64,000 bases of DNA, taken from contig JAJZUP010000003.1 in assembly GCA_021848465.1 (NCBI GenBank), positions 248,001 to 312,000 of the forward strand, given 5' to 3'. Under the pieces are notes generated by a model. The model had not been told where the DNA came from. It saw only the letters and a list, made by a program, of their open reading frames with translations, and did no database searches. Of the stretch, positions 46,436 to 56,151 are shown piece by piece. The stretch comes from Pseudomonadota bacterium (GTDB lineage Bacteria; Pseudomonadota; Gammaproteobacteria; Burkholderiales; Gallionellaceae). The translations under genes and the position numbers were made by a program. Position 1 is the first letter of the stretch; the number at the start of each line of letters is the position of its first letter.

Positions 46436-47361
46436 GCGCGCTCCGCCACGCGTTCGCCGAGCAAGCCGGACGGCCGGAAAATCAGCACCGCGATCAGTAC
46501 CATGAATGCGAACACATCCTGGTAGTTGCTGCCGAAAAAGCCCCCGGATAAATCGCCGATGTAGCCTGCGCCCAGGCTTTCGATCAGGCCCAGCAGCAGC
46601 CCGCCCAGCATCGCGCCGCGCAGGTTGCCGATGCCGCCGAGCACGGCGGCGGTAAAGGCTTTCAAGCCCAGCATGAATCCCATGTAGTAATGCACGATGC
46701 CGTAGTTGGCGCTGACCATGAATCCCGCCACCGCCGCCAATGCCGAGCCCAGCATGAAGGTGGCGGAAATCACGCGATTGATGTCCACCCCCATCAGCAT
46801 TGCCGCCGCCGGATTTTCCGCTACGGCACGCATCGCGCGTCCCAGGCGCGTGCGATGCACAATCAACAGCAGCAGCGCCATCACCGCCACCGCCACCAGC
46901 ACGATGGCAATCTGCACATTGGTGATGATCGCGCCGCCCAGCGCATGCAGCGCATTGTCCAGCGGCAACGGGAAGGCATGGTATTCGCGCCCCCAGATCA
47001 TCATCGCCAGGTTTTGCAGCACGATCGAAACGCCGATGGCCGTGATCAGCGGCGCCAGCCGCGGCGCATTGCGCAGCGGGCGATAAGCAACGCGCTCGAT
47101 GCCGTAGCCCAGCGCCATGCACACCGCCATCGCCGCGAGCAGGCTCAACAGGATTGCCAGCAGTGGCGCGACGGCGGCGGCCAGCAGTGCCTGCAGCACG
47201 GTCAATGCAACCATCGCGCCGACCATCACCACCTCGCCGTGCGCAAAATTGATCAGGCCGAGGATGCCGTACACCATGGTATAGCCGAGCGCGACCAGCG
47301 CATACACGCTGCCCTGCACAATGCCGTTAATAATCTGCTGAACGAATATGTCCACAATCAC
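46432..47361 (-). CDS. livH: Branched-chain amino acid ABC transporter permease LivH
   Basis: A 309-residue permease with about eight membrane helices. Hallmarks are QQIINGIVQGSVYALVALGY, MVYGILGLINFAHGE, RPLRNAPRLAPLITAIGVS, RAVAENPAAAMLMGVDINRV and the LGGIGNLRGAMLGG coupling loop. The start is GTG at 47361 (an in-frame GTG at 47355 is possible). It is separated from livK by a small hairpin. Confidence 0.94.
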   Translation of the reverse strand: MIVDIFVQQIINGIVQGSVYALVALGYTMVYGILGLINFAHGEVVMVGAMVALTVLQALLAAAVAPLLAILLSLLAAMAVCMALGYGIERVAYRPLRNAPRLAPLITAIGVSIVLQNLAMMIWGREYHAFPLPLDNALHALGGAIITNVQIAIVLVAVAVMALLLLIVHRTRLGRAMRAVAENPAAAMLMGVDINRVISATFMLGSALAAVAGFMVSANYGIVHYYMGFMLGLKAFTAAVLGGIGNLRGAMLGGLLLGLIESLGAGYIGDLSGGFFGSNYQDVFAFMVLIAVLIFRPSGLLGERVAERA

Positions 47362-47373
47362 CCATAAACAAAA

Positions 47374-47393
47374 AGCGACACCGTAGTGTCGCT
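47374..47393. other. Hairpin between livK and livH
   Basis: A perfect 8-bp stem AGCGACAC / GTGTCGCT with a CGTA loop lies in the 51-bp gap between livK and livH. On the minus strand it is followed by a short T-run (GCTTTTTG), so it may act as a partial terminator or mRNA stabiliser, giving more binding protein than permease. Confidence 0.6.
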
Positions 47394-47412
47394 CGTCCCG
47401 GCAAACCGGAAA

Positions 47413-48594
47413 TTATTGCTGTGCGGCACCCATGGTTTGCACCGGCTGCCACTTGCCCTCGCGCACCTGGTACAGCGTGATTGCGCCGCCCTTCAGGTCG
47501 CCCTTTTCGTCAAACGCGATGCGCGCCGTCACCCCATCGTGCACCAGCTTGCGCATTTCCGGCAGGTATTTCGCCGGCTCCGCCGAGCCCGCCTTCTGCA
47601 TCGCATCGATCATCACATTCACCGCATCGTAGCAATACGGCGCATACAGCTGGATCGGCTGCTTGTATTTGGCTTCGTAACGAGCCACAAAATCCTTGCC
47701 GCCCGGCATCTGGTCGAACGGAACGCCGGGCAGCGAAGCATAGGTTCCTTCCGAGGCCGCGCCGGCATTCTGGATGAATGATGGCGTATAGCTGCCGTCG
47801 CCGGTCATGAACTGGGTCTTGACCCCAAGCCCGCGCAATTGCTTGACCATCGGGGCGGACTGCGGATCCATGCCGCCGAAGAAAATCAGGTCGGGCTGCT
47901 TGCCCTTGATCGAGGTCAGCACGGCGGTGAAGTCGACGGCGCGGTCGCTGGTATATTCCCGCGCGATGATCTGCGCGCCACTGGCTTCCGCCGATTTGAC
48001 GAACTCATCCGCAATACCCTGTCCGTAGGCAGTGCGGTCATCGATCACGGCTATTTTTTTCGCCCCGAGCTTTTTTGCAGCAAACTCGCCCAGCACGCGT
48101 CCTTGCTGGCTGTCGTTGGCCATCACCCGAAACACGTTGTCATAGCCCTGTGCGGTATAGGCAACCGCCGTCGCGGAAGGCGAAATCTGCGGTATGCCGT
48201 TGTCATGATAAATGCGCGATGCCGGGATCGTGGTGCCGGAGTTCATATGGCCGATGACGCCATTCACCTTTGCGTCCACCAGGTTCTGCGCCACGATGGT
48301 CGCCATCTTCGGATCCACCTGGTCATCCTCGCTGACCAGTTCGAAGCGGACCTTCTTGCCGCCGATCATGATGCCCTTGGCATTGGCATCCTCGATCGCC
48401 ATGCGCGTGCCGTTTTCGTTATCCTTGCCCAGATGCGCCTGCGGCCCGGTGAGCGGTGCCGCCGCACCGATCTTGATTGTTATGTCGCTGCCGCCGGATG
48501 CCTCGGCTGCCGCCGGTTCGGATTGCTTGTTGCAGGCAGTCAAAATGAGCGGCACCAACAATGCGGCCAGCACGGACGAGGAGTAAATTTTCAT
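47413..48594 (-). CDS. livK: Branched-chain amino acid ABC transporter substrate-binding lipoprotein
   Basis: A 393-residue type I periplasmic binding protein. The N-terminus has a lipoprotein lipobox (LILTACNKQ), so it is probably membrane-tethered. The Leu/Ile/Val-binding fold is visible: IGAAAPLTGPQAHLGKD, GVIGHMNSGTTIPAS, DDRTAYGQG, FFGGMDPQSAP and YDAVNVMIDAM. It may bind amino acids, amides or urea. The start is ATG 48594. It is first in livKHMGF. Confidence 0.93.
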   Translation of the reverse strand: MKIYSSSVLAALLVPLILTACNKQSEPAAAEASGGSDITIKIGAAAPLTGPQAHLGKDNENGTRMAIEDANAKGIMIGGKKVRFELVSEDDQVDPKMATIVAQNLVDAKVNGVIGHMNSGTTIPASRIYHDNGIPQISPSATAVAYTAQGYDNVFRVMANDSQQGRVLGEFAAKKLGAKKIAVIDDRTAYGQGIADEFVKSAEASGAQIIAREYTSDRAVDFTAVLTSIKGKQPDLIFFGGMDPQSAPMVKQLRGLGVKTQFMTGDGSYTPSFIQNAGAASEGTYASLPGVPFDQMPGGKDFVARYEAKYKQPIQLYAPYCYDAVNVMIDAMQKAGSAEPAKYLPEMRKLVHDGVTARIAFDEKGDLKGGAITLYQVREGKWQPVQTMGAAQQ

Positions 48595-48664
48595 GATTGG
48601 ATCAATGCAGGTGAATATCCGCCCGATTATCCTGAGCACTCAATTCATTGTCAATTTCAGGCAA

Positions 48665-48692
48665 TAAAAAAAGCCGGCTTGCGCCGGCTTTT
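48665..48692 (-). terminator. Terminator of the cytochrome c gene
   Basis: On the minus strand the stem AAAAGCCGGC / GCCGGCTTTT with a GCAA loop is followed by a run of eight T. It ends the cytochrome gene transcript before livK. Confidence 0.92.
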
Positions 48693-48709
48693 CTGCACCT
48701 GCACCAATA

Positions 48710-49063
48710 TTACTTGGCCAGGCCCAGCACAAACTTGGCCAACTCAGTGATGTCAGCTTTCTTCGCGCCGGAAGGATCGTTTGCGGGCATTGGCATAGAA
48801 CCCCAGTGGCCGGAACCACCCTTGGAGATCTTCATGACCAGGCCTTCTTCCAGAGGATACTGCTTGCCATTGTATTCAAATTCCTTGGCACCCTTGTACT
48901 TCTTGGCAACGTCCATCCAAGCCGGACCAACAACCTTCTTGTCAATTGCGTGACAAGCTGTGCAGTTGTTCTTCTTTGCCAGATCTGGCATGTCGGCGGC
49001 CATTGCAGAACCAGCAACCATCAGACCAGCAGCTGCAACCATGCTAACCAAAACAGATTTCAT
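48710..49063 (-). CDS. Small class I cytochrome c
   Basis: A 117-residue periplasmic cytochrome with a signal peptide ending in AGSAMA. Haem attaches at CTACH and the Met ligand lies in HWGSMPMPAND. Compared with the paralogue at 34804-35121 it has a longer insertion around EFEYNGKQYPLEEG. It has its own terminator and a good AGGGAGAG ribosome site, so it may be well expressed. Probably carries electrons to a terminal oxidase or reductase. Confidence 0.94.
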   Translation of the reverse strand: MKSVLVSMVAAAGLMVAGSAMAADMPDLAKKNNCTACHAIDKKVVGPAWMDVAKKYKGAKEFEYNGKQYPLEEGLVMKISKGGSGHWGSMPMPANDPSGAKKADITELAKFVLGLAK

Positions 49064-49208
49064 AGTCTCTCCCTATAGTAGTAATAGACAACAAAGTTTC
49101 AAAAACGAGGATTAACACCCCATCCGCATTCTAAACAACTCCACTGACTTTGCAAACCCGCCTGATTTCGATGTTGTTGACAAGTTGTCGCGCCCTTGCG
49201 CAGGGCTG

Positions 49209-49820
49209 TCAAGCCTCCAGCCAGTGTCGCAAGGCATCCCATTGCTGCAACTCGGCCTCCGTCTGGTAGGGCGGCAAATCAAACAGGCTCTTGCCCTCAA
49301 ATGCCGCATTCACATACACCTGTGCTTCGCGCAAATAGCCCAGCACCGGCAGGTCCAGTTGCCCAAGGAATTGCTCAAGCGTTACCGCAGCACGCGTGCG
49401 CGGCGCCATGCGCATGCCCACCACTCCGACCTGCACCCGCCCTTTGCGCGCCGCCTTTTCCTTGCTTAAAGCATGCAGAAAATCATGGCTGGCCTGAATA
49501 TCAAACAGCGACGGTACAATCGGCACGACAATTTTCTGCACCAGCTTGACCGCGTGATCGAGATTCTTGCCGTGCAATCCGGCAGGCGAATCAATGATCA
49601 GCACATCAGCCTTGCTGGCTTTTGCGCGCTCATCCTGCAATTGCCAGATGATCGGCAAGCTGCTGTCGCGCTGGGTCAGCCACAAGGTCGCGGATTTCTG
49701 CCGATCCAGGTCCAGCATCGCAACATGTTTTCCCTGCGCAGCAAAATAGCCGGCGATATTGGTCGACAGCGTAGTCTTGCCGCTGCCGCCCTTCGGATTC
49801 GCAATCAGTATGGCTTGCAT
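49209..49820 (-). CDS. ParA/MinD-family ATPase (orphan)
   Basis: A 203-residue deviant-Walker ATPase. The start ILIANPKGGSGKTTLSTNIAG holds the ParA signature KGGxGKT. DLDRQKSA and VLIIDSPAG are the Walker A' and B segments. It lacks an N-terminal DNA-binding extension and has no parB beside it, so it is more likely a small positioning ATPase (ParC/MipZ-like) than a chromosome segregation gene. The second of two tandem ATGs (49820) has the better AGGGGAG spacing. Confidence 0.88.
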   Translation of the reverse strand: MQAILIANPKGGSGKTTLSTNIAGYFAAQGKHVAMLDLDRQKSATLWLTQRDSSLPIIWQLQDERAKASKADVLIIDSPAGLHGKNLDHAVKLVQKIVVPIVPSLFDIQASHDFLHALSKEKAARKGRVQVGVVGMRMAPRTRAAVTLEQFLGQLDLPVLGYLREAQVYVNAAFEGKSLFDLPPYQTEAELQQWDALRHWLEA

Positions 49821-49910
49821 CATCTCCCCTCGTAAGAGTCAGCCTGCTGGCGAAAGCGCTATTCGAATCTCACGCCTCGTCGCGGCAGAAGCTGCTCCTG
49901 CATTGCCGAA

Positions 49911-51761
49911 TTATTTTTCAACCTGAGACACGTCCCGCACCGCCCCTTTATCGGCACTGGTCACCATCGCAGCGTAGGCGCGCAGCGCGGCCGACACCTT
50001 GCGCGGACGCTCAGCGGCAGGCTTCCACGCCTTGCTGCCCTTGGCCTCCATCGCCGTGCGGCGCTGCGCCAGATCGGCATCGCTGATCTTCAGGTTGATC
50101 GTACGGTTCGGAATGTCGATCTCGATGGTATCGCCTTCCTGCACCAGGCCAATCGCGCCACCGCTGGCCGCTTCCGGGGAGACATGGCCGATGCTCAAGC
50201 CCGAGGTGCCGCCAGAGAAACGGCCATCCGTCAGCAAGGCGCAGGCCTTGCCCAGTCCCTTCGATTTCAGGTACGAGGTCGGGTACAGCATCTCCTGCAT
50301 CCCGGGGCCACCGCGCGGGCCTTCGTAGCGAATCACCACCACATCGCCCGCGACGATCTGGTCTTCCAGGATGCCGTGCACCGCCGCATCCTGGCTCTCG
50401 AATACGCGGGCACGGCCGGTGAATTTCAGGATGTGCTCGTCCACTCCCGCCGTCTTCACCACGCAACCGTCCAGCGCGATGTTGCCGTGCAGCACCGCGA
50501 GGCCGCCATCCTGCGAAAAGGCGTGTGCCTTGTCGCGGATGCAACCCTGCGCGCGATCAGCATCCAGTTCGGGATAGAGCATGGATTGCGAGAACGCGAT
50601 CGTGGTGGCGACGCCGCCGGGAGCCGCGCGGTAGAACTTCTTCACCGCCTCATCATGGGTCTGGGCGATGTCCCACTGCTTCAGCGCATCGCGCAGCGAT
50701 TTGCTATGCACCGTGCCCGCTTCGCCATGCAGCAGCCCGGCGCGATCCAGTTCGCCGAGGATGGCCATGATGCCGCCCGCGCGGTGCACGTCTTCCATGT
50801 GGTATTCGCTCGACGGCGCAACCTTGCACAGCGTCGGCACTTTCAGCGACAGGCGATCCATGTCCTTCATCGTGAAATCCACACCCGCCTCGCGCGCCAC
50901 CGCCAGCAAGTGCAGCACGGTGTTGGTCGAACCGCCCATGGCGATGTCGAGCGCCATCGCGTTCTCGAAGGTTTTGAAAGTAGCGATGCTGCGCGGCAGG
51001 ATCGAAGCGTCATCCTGCTCGTAATAGCGCTTGCACAGCTCAACGATCAAGCGTCCCGCTTTCAGGAACAATTCCTTGCGCTCGGCATGGGTCGCCACCA
51101 GCGAGCCGTTGCCCGGCAGTGCCAAGCCCAGCGCCTCGGCCAGACAGTTCATCGAATTGGCCGTAAACATGCCGGAGCAGGAGCCGCAGGTGGGGCAGGC
51201 GGAACGCTCGATGGCATCCACCTCGGCATCGCTCACGCGGCTGTCGGCGGCGGCAACCATGGCGTCGACCAGGTCCAGCCCCTTCACCTTGCCCTGCCAG
51301 TTGACCTTACCCGCTTCCATCGGCCCGCCGGAAACGAAAATCACCGGGATGTTCAGGCGCATCGCGGCCATCAGCATGCCGGGCGTGATCTTGTCGCAAT
51401 TGGAAATGCACACCAGCGCGTCGGCGCAGTGCGCGTTGACCATGTACTCCACGCTGTCGGCGATCAGGTCGCGCGACGGCAGCGAATACAGCATGCCGTC
51501 GTGGCCCATGGCGATGCCGTCGTCAATCGCGATGGTGTTGAACTCCTTGGCAATGCCGCCCGCCTTCTCGATTTCGCGTGCCACCAGCTGCCCCATGTTG
51601 TGCAGGTGCACATGGCCCGGCACGAACTGGGTGAAGGAGTTGGCAATGGCGATGATGGGCTTGCCGAAGTCGCCTTCGGACATGCCGGTGGCGCGCCACA
51701 GCGAGCGGGCACCGGCCATGTTGCGGCCGTGGGTGGAGGTACGGGAACGGTATGCGGGCAT
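49911..51761 (-). CDS. ilvD: Dihydroxy-acid dehydratase
   Basis: A 616-residue Fe-S dehydratase making the 2-keto acids of valine and isoleucine. Cluster-binding Cys residues are in SNCDKITPG and in [18 protein letters not shown]. The magnesium site ([12 protein letters not shown]) is intact and the end has [14 protein letters not shown]. Length matches the long IlvD group. It is divergent from lgt. Confidence 0.97.
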   Translation of the reverse strand: MPAYRSRTSTHGRNMAGARSLWRATGMSEGDFGKPIIAIANSFTQFVPGHVHLHNMGQLVAREIEKAGGIAKEFNTIAIDDGIAMGHDGMLYSLPSRDLIADSVEYMVNAHCADALVCISNCDKITPGMLMAAMRLNIPVIFVSGGPMEAGKVNWQGKVKGLDLVDAMVAAADSRVSDAEVDAIERSACPTCGSCSGMFTANSMNCLAEALGLALPGNGSLVATHAERKELFLKAGRLIVELCKRYYEQDDASILPRSIATFKTFENAMALDIAMGGSTNTVLHLLAVAREAGVDFTMKDMDRLSLKVPTLCKVAPSSEYHMEDVHRAGGIMAILGELDRAGLLHGEAGTVHSKSLRDALKQWDIAQTHDEAVKKFYRAAPGGVATTIAFSQSMLYPELDADRAQGCIRDKAHAFSQDGGLAVLHGNIALDGCVVKTAGVDEHILKFTGRARVFESQDAAVHGILEDQIVAGDVVVIRYEGPRGGPGMQEMLYPTSYLKSKGLGKACALLTDGRFSGGTSGLSIGHVSPEAASGGAIGLVQEGDTIEIDIPNRTINLKISDADLAQRRTAMEAKGSKAWKPAAERPRKVSAALRAYAAMVTSADKGAVRDVSQVEK

Positions 51762-51827
51762 AATGTCTCTCTACGATAAAGTTGAAGCACGTATAATCTG
51801 CGCGGTTGATTTTACCCGATTCGCACC

Positions 51828-52616
51828 ATGCTCGTTCATCCTCAATTCGATCCCGTCGCCATCCATCTCGGCCCGCTGGCCGTGCACTGGTATGGCCTGA
51901 TGTATTTGCTGGGCTTTGTCGCCTTCATCTGGCTGGGGCGCAAACGGCTGCGCGTACTGAACCGGCCCGGCTGGGACGACAAAATGCTGGACGACCTGCT
52001 GTTCTACGGCGTGCTGGGCGTGGTGCTGGGCGGCCGCCTGGGCCAGGTGCTGTTTTACGAGCCGGGCTATTATTTTTCCAATCCGCTAAAAATCATTGCG
52101 GTGTGGGAAGGCGGCATGTCCTTCCATGGCGGCTTCATCGGGGTGATGCTCGCCATGGCGCTATTTGCAAAACGCCGCAAACTGTCCTGGCTGCCGCTGA
52201 TGGATTTCATCGCGCCATTGGTGCCGATCGGCCTGGGCGCAGGACGCATCGGCAATTTCATCAACGGCGAATTGTGGGGCCGCCCCACCGACGTGCCCTG
52301 GGCCATGATCTTCCCGCAGGTGGACAACCTGCCGCGCCATCCCTCGCAGTTGTACGAGTGCGCACTGGAGGGCATCGTACTGTTCACATTGCTGTGGCTG
52401 TATTCCCGCAAGCCGCGCCCGGCCGGTGCGGTTTCCGGACTATTCCTGATCGGTTACGGCAGCTTCCGTTTCATTGCCGAATTCACGCGCAACCCGGACG
52501 ACGGCATCTTCGGTTACATGACGTTCGGCGTCAGCATGGGGCAGTGGCTGAGCCTGCCGATGGTGCTGGCTGGAATAGGCTTGATACGATGGGCATACAA
52601 AAAGGAGCCAGCATGA
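51828..52616 (+). CDS. lgt: Phosphatidylglycerol-prolipoprotein diacylglyceryl transferase
   Basis: A 262-residue inner-membrane enzyme that lipidates the lipobox Cys of prolipoproteins. It has about seven membrane helices. The Lgt signature [16 protein letters not shown] and the HPSQLYE motif with catalytic His and Arg regions are present. TATAAT at 51792 is a possible -10 box. The stop overlaps the start of the HEPN gene. Confidence 0.96.
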   Translation: MLVHPQFDPVAIHLGPLAVHWYGLMYLLGFVAFIWLGRKRLRVLNRPGWDDKMLDDLLFYGVLGVVLGGRLGQVLFYEPGYYFSNPLKIIAVWEGGMSFHGGFIGVMLAMALFAKRRKLSWLPLMDFIAPLVPIGLGAGRIGNFINGELWGRPTDVPWAMIFPQVDNLPRHPSQLYECALEGIVLFTLLWLYSRKPRPAGAVSGLFLIGYGSFRFIAEFTRNPDDGIFGYMTFGVSMGQWLSLPMVLAGIGLIRWAYKKEPA

Positions 52617-53011
52617 CACGACTCAACTACGATGCTTTATCCAATGCCTTGGCACGGCTTGAAGAGGGCTTCGCCGAAGCCGATCAGTATCCCCAATTGC
52701 TGACCGTGCGCGATGGCGTCATGCAGCGCTTTGAAATTGCCATGGATTTGTCGTGGAAGCTGATGCACCGCACCTTGAAAGAGACTTATCAACTCGACGA
52801 GGGGGTGATACTCTCTAAAAAAGACATCTTTCGCCAAGCGGCAAAATTTCGATTGCTGGATGATCCCGAAACATGGTTCGGCCACTACGAAGCCCGCAAC
52901 AAAACATCCCACATCTACGACAACACCGAAGCCAGCCGCACTTTCGAGCGAGCGCGCATTTTTCTGGAAGACGCCAAAATTGCGTTGGAAAGGATGCTCC
53001 ATGCCACTTGA
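52613..53011 (+). CDS. HEPN protein, nucleotidyltransferase substrate-binding (HI0074) type
   Basis: A 132-residue all-helical HEPN-domain protein. The RNase signature RX4HXY of HEPN toxins is intact as R95-NKTS-H100-I-Y102. The family is HI0074, whose partner HI0073 is a minimal nucleotidyltransferase; such pairs act as toxin-antitoxin modules in which the MNT adenylylates the HEPN Tyr. The start ATG 52613 has AAAGGAGCC upstream and overlaps the lgt stop; its end overlaps the MNT start by 11 bp. Confidence 0.88.
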   Translation: MTRLNYDALSNALARLEEGFAEADQYPQLLTVRDGVMQRFEIAMDLSWKLMHRTLKETYQLDEGVILSKKDIFRQAAKFRLLDDPETWFGHYEARNKTSHIYDNTEASRTFERARIFLEDAKIALERMLHAT

Positions 53012-53296
53012 TGTAAAGCCGGAGCACCTGGAAATGGTGCAGGCCATTTTGCGCACCCACCTGCCGGAAAGAGAAGTATGGGCATTCGGCTCGCGCGTCA
53101 ATGGCAAGGCAAAACCCGCCTCCGATCTGGACTTGTGCGTAATGGCCCCCCCCTTGCTTACGAAACCACCGCCAATCTGAAACAGGATTTCAGCGATTCA
53201 GACATTCCCTACGCCGTGGATATAGTGGAATGGACATCGTGCAGCGAGCAATTCCGGGAGCTGATTGCGCAAAACAAATTTCAGCTCACGCTTTAA
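53001..53296 (+). pseudogene. MNT-type nucleotidyltransferase, frameshifted at a C8 run
   Basis: From ATG 53001 the product starts [20 protein letters not shown] and has the nucleotidyltransferase motif FGSRVNGKAKPASDLDL (GS...DxD). At the run of eight C (53146-53153) the frame leads to a quick stop at 53180. The rest of the family sequence (ANLKQDFSDSDIPYAVDIVEW and a C-terminal helix) continues in the -1 frame to 53296. Nine C would restore one 98-residue protein. It could be a real null allele, a phase-variable tract, slippage-dependent expression or a sequencing error. Confidence 0.75.
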
Positions 53297-53440
53297 TTGT
53301 TACCACATGCGCAGACAACGCGCCTTCCCCCTACTCCTGGAAGACGCGAACTCTATGACTTAAGCTTCCTGCATGCTTCAAAACTGTAAGCCACCCCCAA
53401 AGAGAATGTTGATGCCGAGGCCGCTGGAGAGCCCGTTTTC

Positions 53441-53469
53441 TTGACACTGCCCCGCCCACCCCCGATACT
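53441..53469 (+). promoter_or_regulatory. Sigma-70-type promoter for the CNNM/CorC gene
   Basis: TTGACA (53441-53446), a 17-base spacer and GATACT (53464-53469) form a good -35/-10 pair 32 bp before the TTG start at 53501. The same TTGACA is a possible start codon of a longer frame, but as a promoter it makes that start unlikely. Confidence 0.7.
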
Positions 53470-53500
53470 GCACGCATCACATTCACACAGGCTTCACGTT

Positions 53501-54790
53501 TTGGACGAGTTTTCATTGGGCACGCTGTTCCTGGCCCTGATAATCATCCTGATTCTTTCCGGTTTTTTCTCCTCCTCCGAGACCAGCATGATGGCCTTGA
53601 ACCGCCATCGACTGAGCCACTTGGTACGCAAAGGAAATAAGCGCGCGCAGCTCACTTCTCGGCTGCTGGAAGAAACCGACAAGCTGCTAGGCTCGATCCT
53701 GTTCGGCAATACCTTGCTGAACGTGGCGGCGGCAACCCTGACCGAAATCATCGTACTGCGCCTGTTCGGACACGACAACAGCGCTGCCCTGCTGGCCGGC
53801 ACGCTGACCATCACGTTTGCCCTGCTGGTCTTCAGCGAGATCATGCCCAAGGTGATCGCCGCCACCCACCCGGAACGAATTGCGCTCACGGCCAGCTATG
53901 CGCTGGCCTTTTTCGTCAAGCTGTTCCATCCGGTTGTCTCGATTGCCACCGCGATCGTGCGCGCCGTGTTGCGCATGCTGCACATCCGGATACAAACCGA
54001 CCAGAGCAAGCAGAAGGTCAGCCTCGAAGAGGTGCGCATGCTGGTGCTCGAGGCGGAACAGTTCCTGCCGAAGCAACACCAGAAAATGCTTCTCAACCTG
54101 GTGGACCTGGAGCATATCGAAGTCAACGACGTAATGGTGCCGCGCAACCAGATCGAGGCGCTGGACATCAATGCCGAACCGGAGGTGCTCAAGCAGCAAC
54201 TGGCCACCTGCCATCACACCCTGCTGCCGGTCTACGAAGACACGCTGGATAATCTGATCGGCACCCTGCATGTGCGCAAGATCCTGTCGCTCCTGCAGCA
54301 GGACACCTTCACGCGGGACGATTTGCGCGAGCGCCTGAAAGACCCGTATTTCATTCCCACCCACACCACGCTGCTCAACCAGTTGCAGCAGTTTCAGGAG
54401 CGCAAGCTGCGCATGGGGCTGATCGTTGATGAGTACGGCGAGCTGCTGGGGCTGGTCACGCTCGAAAACATCCTGGAGGAAATCGTCGGCGACTTCACCA
54501 CCCAGTCCCCCGCGCAAACCGGGAAGTTTTTCCGTCAGGAAGACGGCAGCGTCTTTGTCGAGGGCAGCACCCTGCTGCGCGACCTGAACCGCAAGATGAA
54601 CCTCAGCTTCCCGCTGGATGGCGCCAAGACATTGAACGGGCTGATCCTGGAACACCTGGAGGACATGCCGGAAGCCGGCACCAGCCTGAAGATCAGCGGC
54701 TACCCGATAGAAATCATGCAAACGCAGGATCGGGTGGTCAAGGTTGCGCGCATTTTCATTATTCCGCAGCCCGATTCCGGCGTGCAGTAA
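53501..54790 (+). CDS. CNNM/CorC-family (HlyC/CorC) membrane protein
   Basis: A 429-residue protein: a DUF21/CNNM membrane domain of 3-4 helices (LGTLFLALIIILILSGFFSS at the start, with ETSMMALNRHRL), a CBS pair (about 200-320: VNDVMVPRNQIEALD, LIGTLHVRKIL, GLIVDEYGELLGLVTLENIL) and a CorC_HlyC domain at the C-terminus. The family is implicated in Mg2+ or Co2+ efflux/homeostasis. The TTG start at 53501 is inferred from the promoter and the end of the leader; no ATG is available before the first helix. Confidence 0.85.
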   Translation: MDEFSLGTLFLALIIILILSGFFSSSETSMMALNRHRLSHLVRKGNKRAQLTSRLLEETDKLLGSILFGNTLLNVAAATLTEIIVLRLFGHDNSAALLAGTLTITFALLVFSEIMPKVIAATHPERIALTASYALAFFVKLFHPVVSIATAIVRAVLRMLHIRIQTDQSKQKVSLEEVRMLVLEAEQFLPKQHQKMLLNLVDLEHIEVNDVMVPRNQIEALDINAEPEVLKQQLATCHHTLLPVYEDTLDNLIGTLHVRKILSLLQQDTFTRDDLRERLKDPYFIPTHTTLLNQLQQFQERKLRMGLIVDEYGELLGLVTLENILEEIVGDFTTQSPAQTGKFFRQEDGSVFVEGSTLLRDLNRKMNLSFPLDGAKTLNGLILEHLEDMPEAGTSLKISGYPIEIMQTQDRVVKVARIFIIPQPDSGVQ

Positions 54791-54908
54791 TGTGGTACCC
54801 AAGCCGCAATGCCACACATAATGCAAATAATCTTTATAATCGAAGCATTGGAAGTAGTTATTAACAATTCCGGTCAGCCGACTGATGGCCCCCGGTTGAG
54901 GAAATAAT

Positions 54909-56129
54909 ATGGCAACAGCGCGCAAGACCGAAAAAGCCAAAGAGTACCTGTTTCTTTGGGAAGGCAAGGACAAGTCCGGCAAAGTCGTCAAAGGCGAAAT
55001 GCATGCCGTCGGCGATGCCAGTGTTTCCGCGCACCTGCGCCGTCAGGGCATCACGGTCACCAAGATCAAGAAGAGTTCCGCGCGCGGCGGCAAGGTCAGC
55101 GAAAAGGACGTCACGCTGTTCACTCGCCAACTGGCCACCATGATGAAATCCGGCGTGCCGTTGTTGCAGGCCTTCGACATCGTCGGCAAGGGCCACGACA
55201 ACCCGGCCGTGGCGCGCCTGCTGCTCACCATCAAGACCGATGTGGAAACCGGCAGCAGCCTGCAACAGGCCTTCCGCAAATTCCCGCTGTATTTCGACGA
55301 CCTGTTCTGCAACCTGGTCGGCGCCGGCGAACAGGCTGGTATCCTGGACACCCTGCTCGATCGCCTCGCTACCTACAAGGAAAAAATCCAGGCCATCAAG
55401 GGCAAGATCAAATCGGCCCTGTTCTACCCGGTGGCGATCATCGTGGTTGCGATCGTGATTACCGCGGTCATCATGATTTTCGTGATCCCCGCGTTCAAGA
55501 AGATGTTCGAAAGTTTCGGCTCCGACCTGCCCGCTCCCACCCTGATCGTGATGGCGATCTCGGACTTCTTCGTGCAGTGGTGGTGGGCCATCTTCGGCGG
55601 CATGGGCGGCGCCGGTTACTGGTTCTTCTACACCTGGAAGCGCAGCAAGGCCCTGCAGCGCTCGATGGACAAGCTCATGCTGAAGCTGCCGATTTTCGGC
55701 GGGCTGATCCGCAAGGCCGCGATCGCGCGCTGGTCGCGCACGCTGTCCACGATGTTCGCTGCCGGGGTGCCGCTGGTGGAAGCATTCGATTCCGTGGCCG
55801 GCGCGGCCGGCAATGCGGTCTATTACGACGCCACCAAGGCCATCCAGCGTGAGGTCATGTCCGGCAGCAGCCTGACCGTCGCGATGCAGAACACCAACGT
55901 GTTTCCCGCGATGGTGCTGCAGATGGTCGCCATCGGTGAAGAAGCCGGCTCCATCGACAGCATGCTTTCCAAGGTGGCGGACTTCTACGAAGGCGAAGTG
56001 GACGACGCCGTGGAAGCCCTGTCCAGCCTGATGGAACCGATCATCATGGTGGTGCTGGGCACGCTGATCGGCGGCATGGTCGTGGCGATGTACCTGCCTA
56101 TCTTCAAGATGGGCCAGGCAGTGGGCTAA
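54909..56129 (+). CDS. pilC: Type IV pilus inner-membrane platform protein PilC
   Basis: A 406-residue protein with two T2SSF domains and three membrane helices (about 170-195, 220-242, 375-397). Conserved: LFTRQLATMMKSGVPLLQAF, IARWSRTLSTMFAAGVPLVE and GEEAGSIDSML. PilC is the platform on which the PilB/PilT motors act. pilB is not adjacent, unlike the common pilBCD order. TATAAT at 54835 is a likely -10 box. Starts pilC-pilD-coaE-zapD-yacG. Confidence 0.95.
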   Translation: MATARKTEKAKEYLFLWEGKDKSGKVVKGEMHAVGDASVSAHLRRQGITVTKIKKSSARGGKVSEKDVTLFTRQLATMMKSGVPLLQAFDIVGKGHDNPAVARLLLTIKTDVETGSSLQQAFRKFPLYFDDLFCNLVGAGEQAGILDTLLDRLATYKEKIQAIKGKIKSALFYPVAIIVVAIVITAVIMIFVIPAFKKMFESFGSDLPAPTLIVMAISDFFVQWWWAIFGGMGGAGYWFFYTWKRSKALQRSMDKLMLKLPIFGGLIRKAAIARWSRTLSTMFAAGVPLVEAFDSVAGAAGNAVYYDATKAIQREVMSGSSLTVAMQNTNVFPAMVLQMVAIGEEAGSIDSMLSKVADFYEGEVDDAVEALSSLMEPIIMVVLGTLIGGMVVAMYLPIFKMGQAVG

Positions 56130-56151
56130 GCCCTGCCTGCGCGAACACGCC

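Noticed and set aside
45338..47122. A 594-residue version of livM
   Set aside because: The extra N-terminus is livH read in another frame; the ATG at 46435 overlapping the livH stop is the proper start.
50184..51779. A 531-residue plus-strand frame opposite ilvD
   Set aside because: ilvD is complete and unmistakable; the antisense product is Arg/His/Gln-rich and without motifs.
53441..53500. Upstream TTG start for the CNNM/CorC gene
   Set aside because: This TTG is the first triplet of a TTGACA -35 box with a correctly spaced -10, and the encoded leader is His/Pro-rich without a ribosome site.
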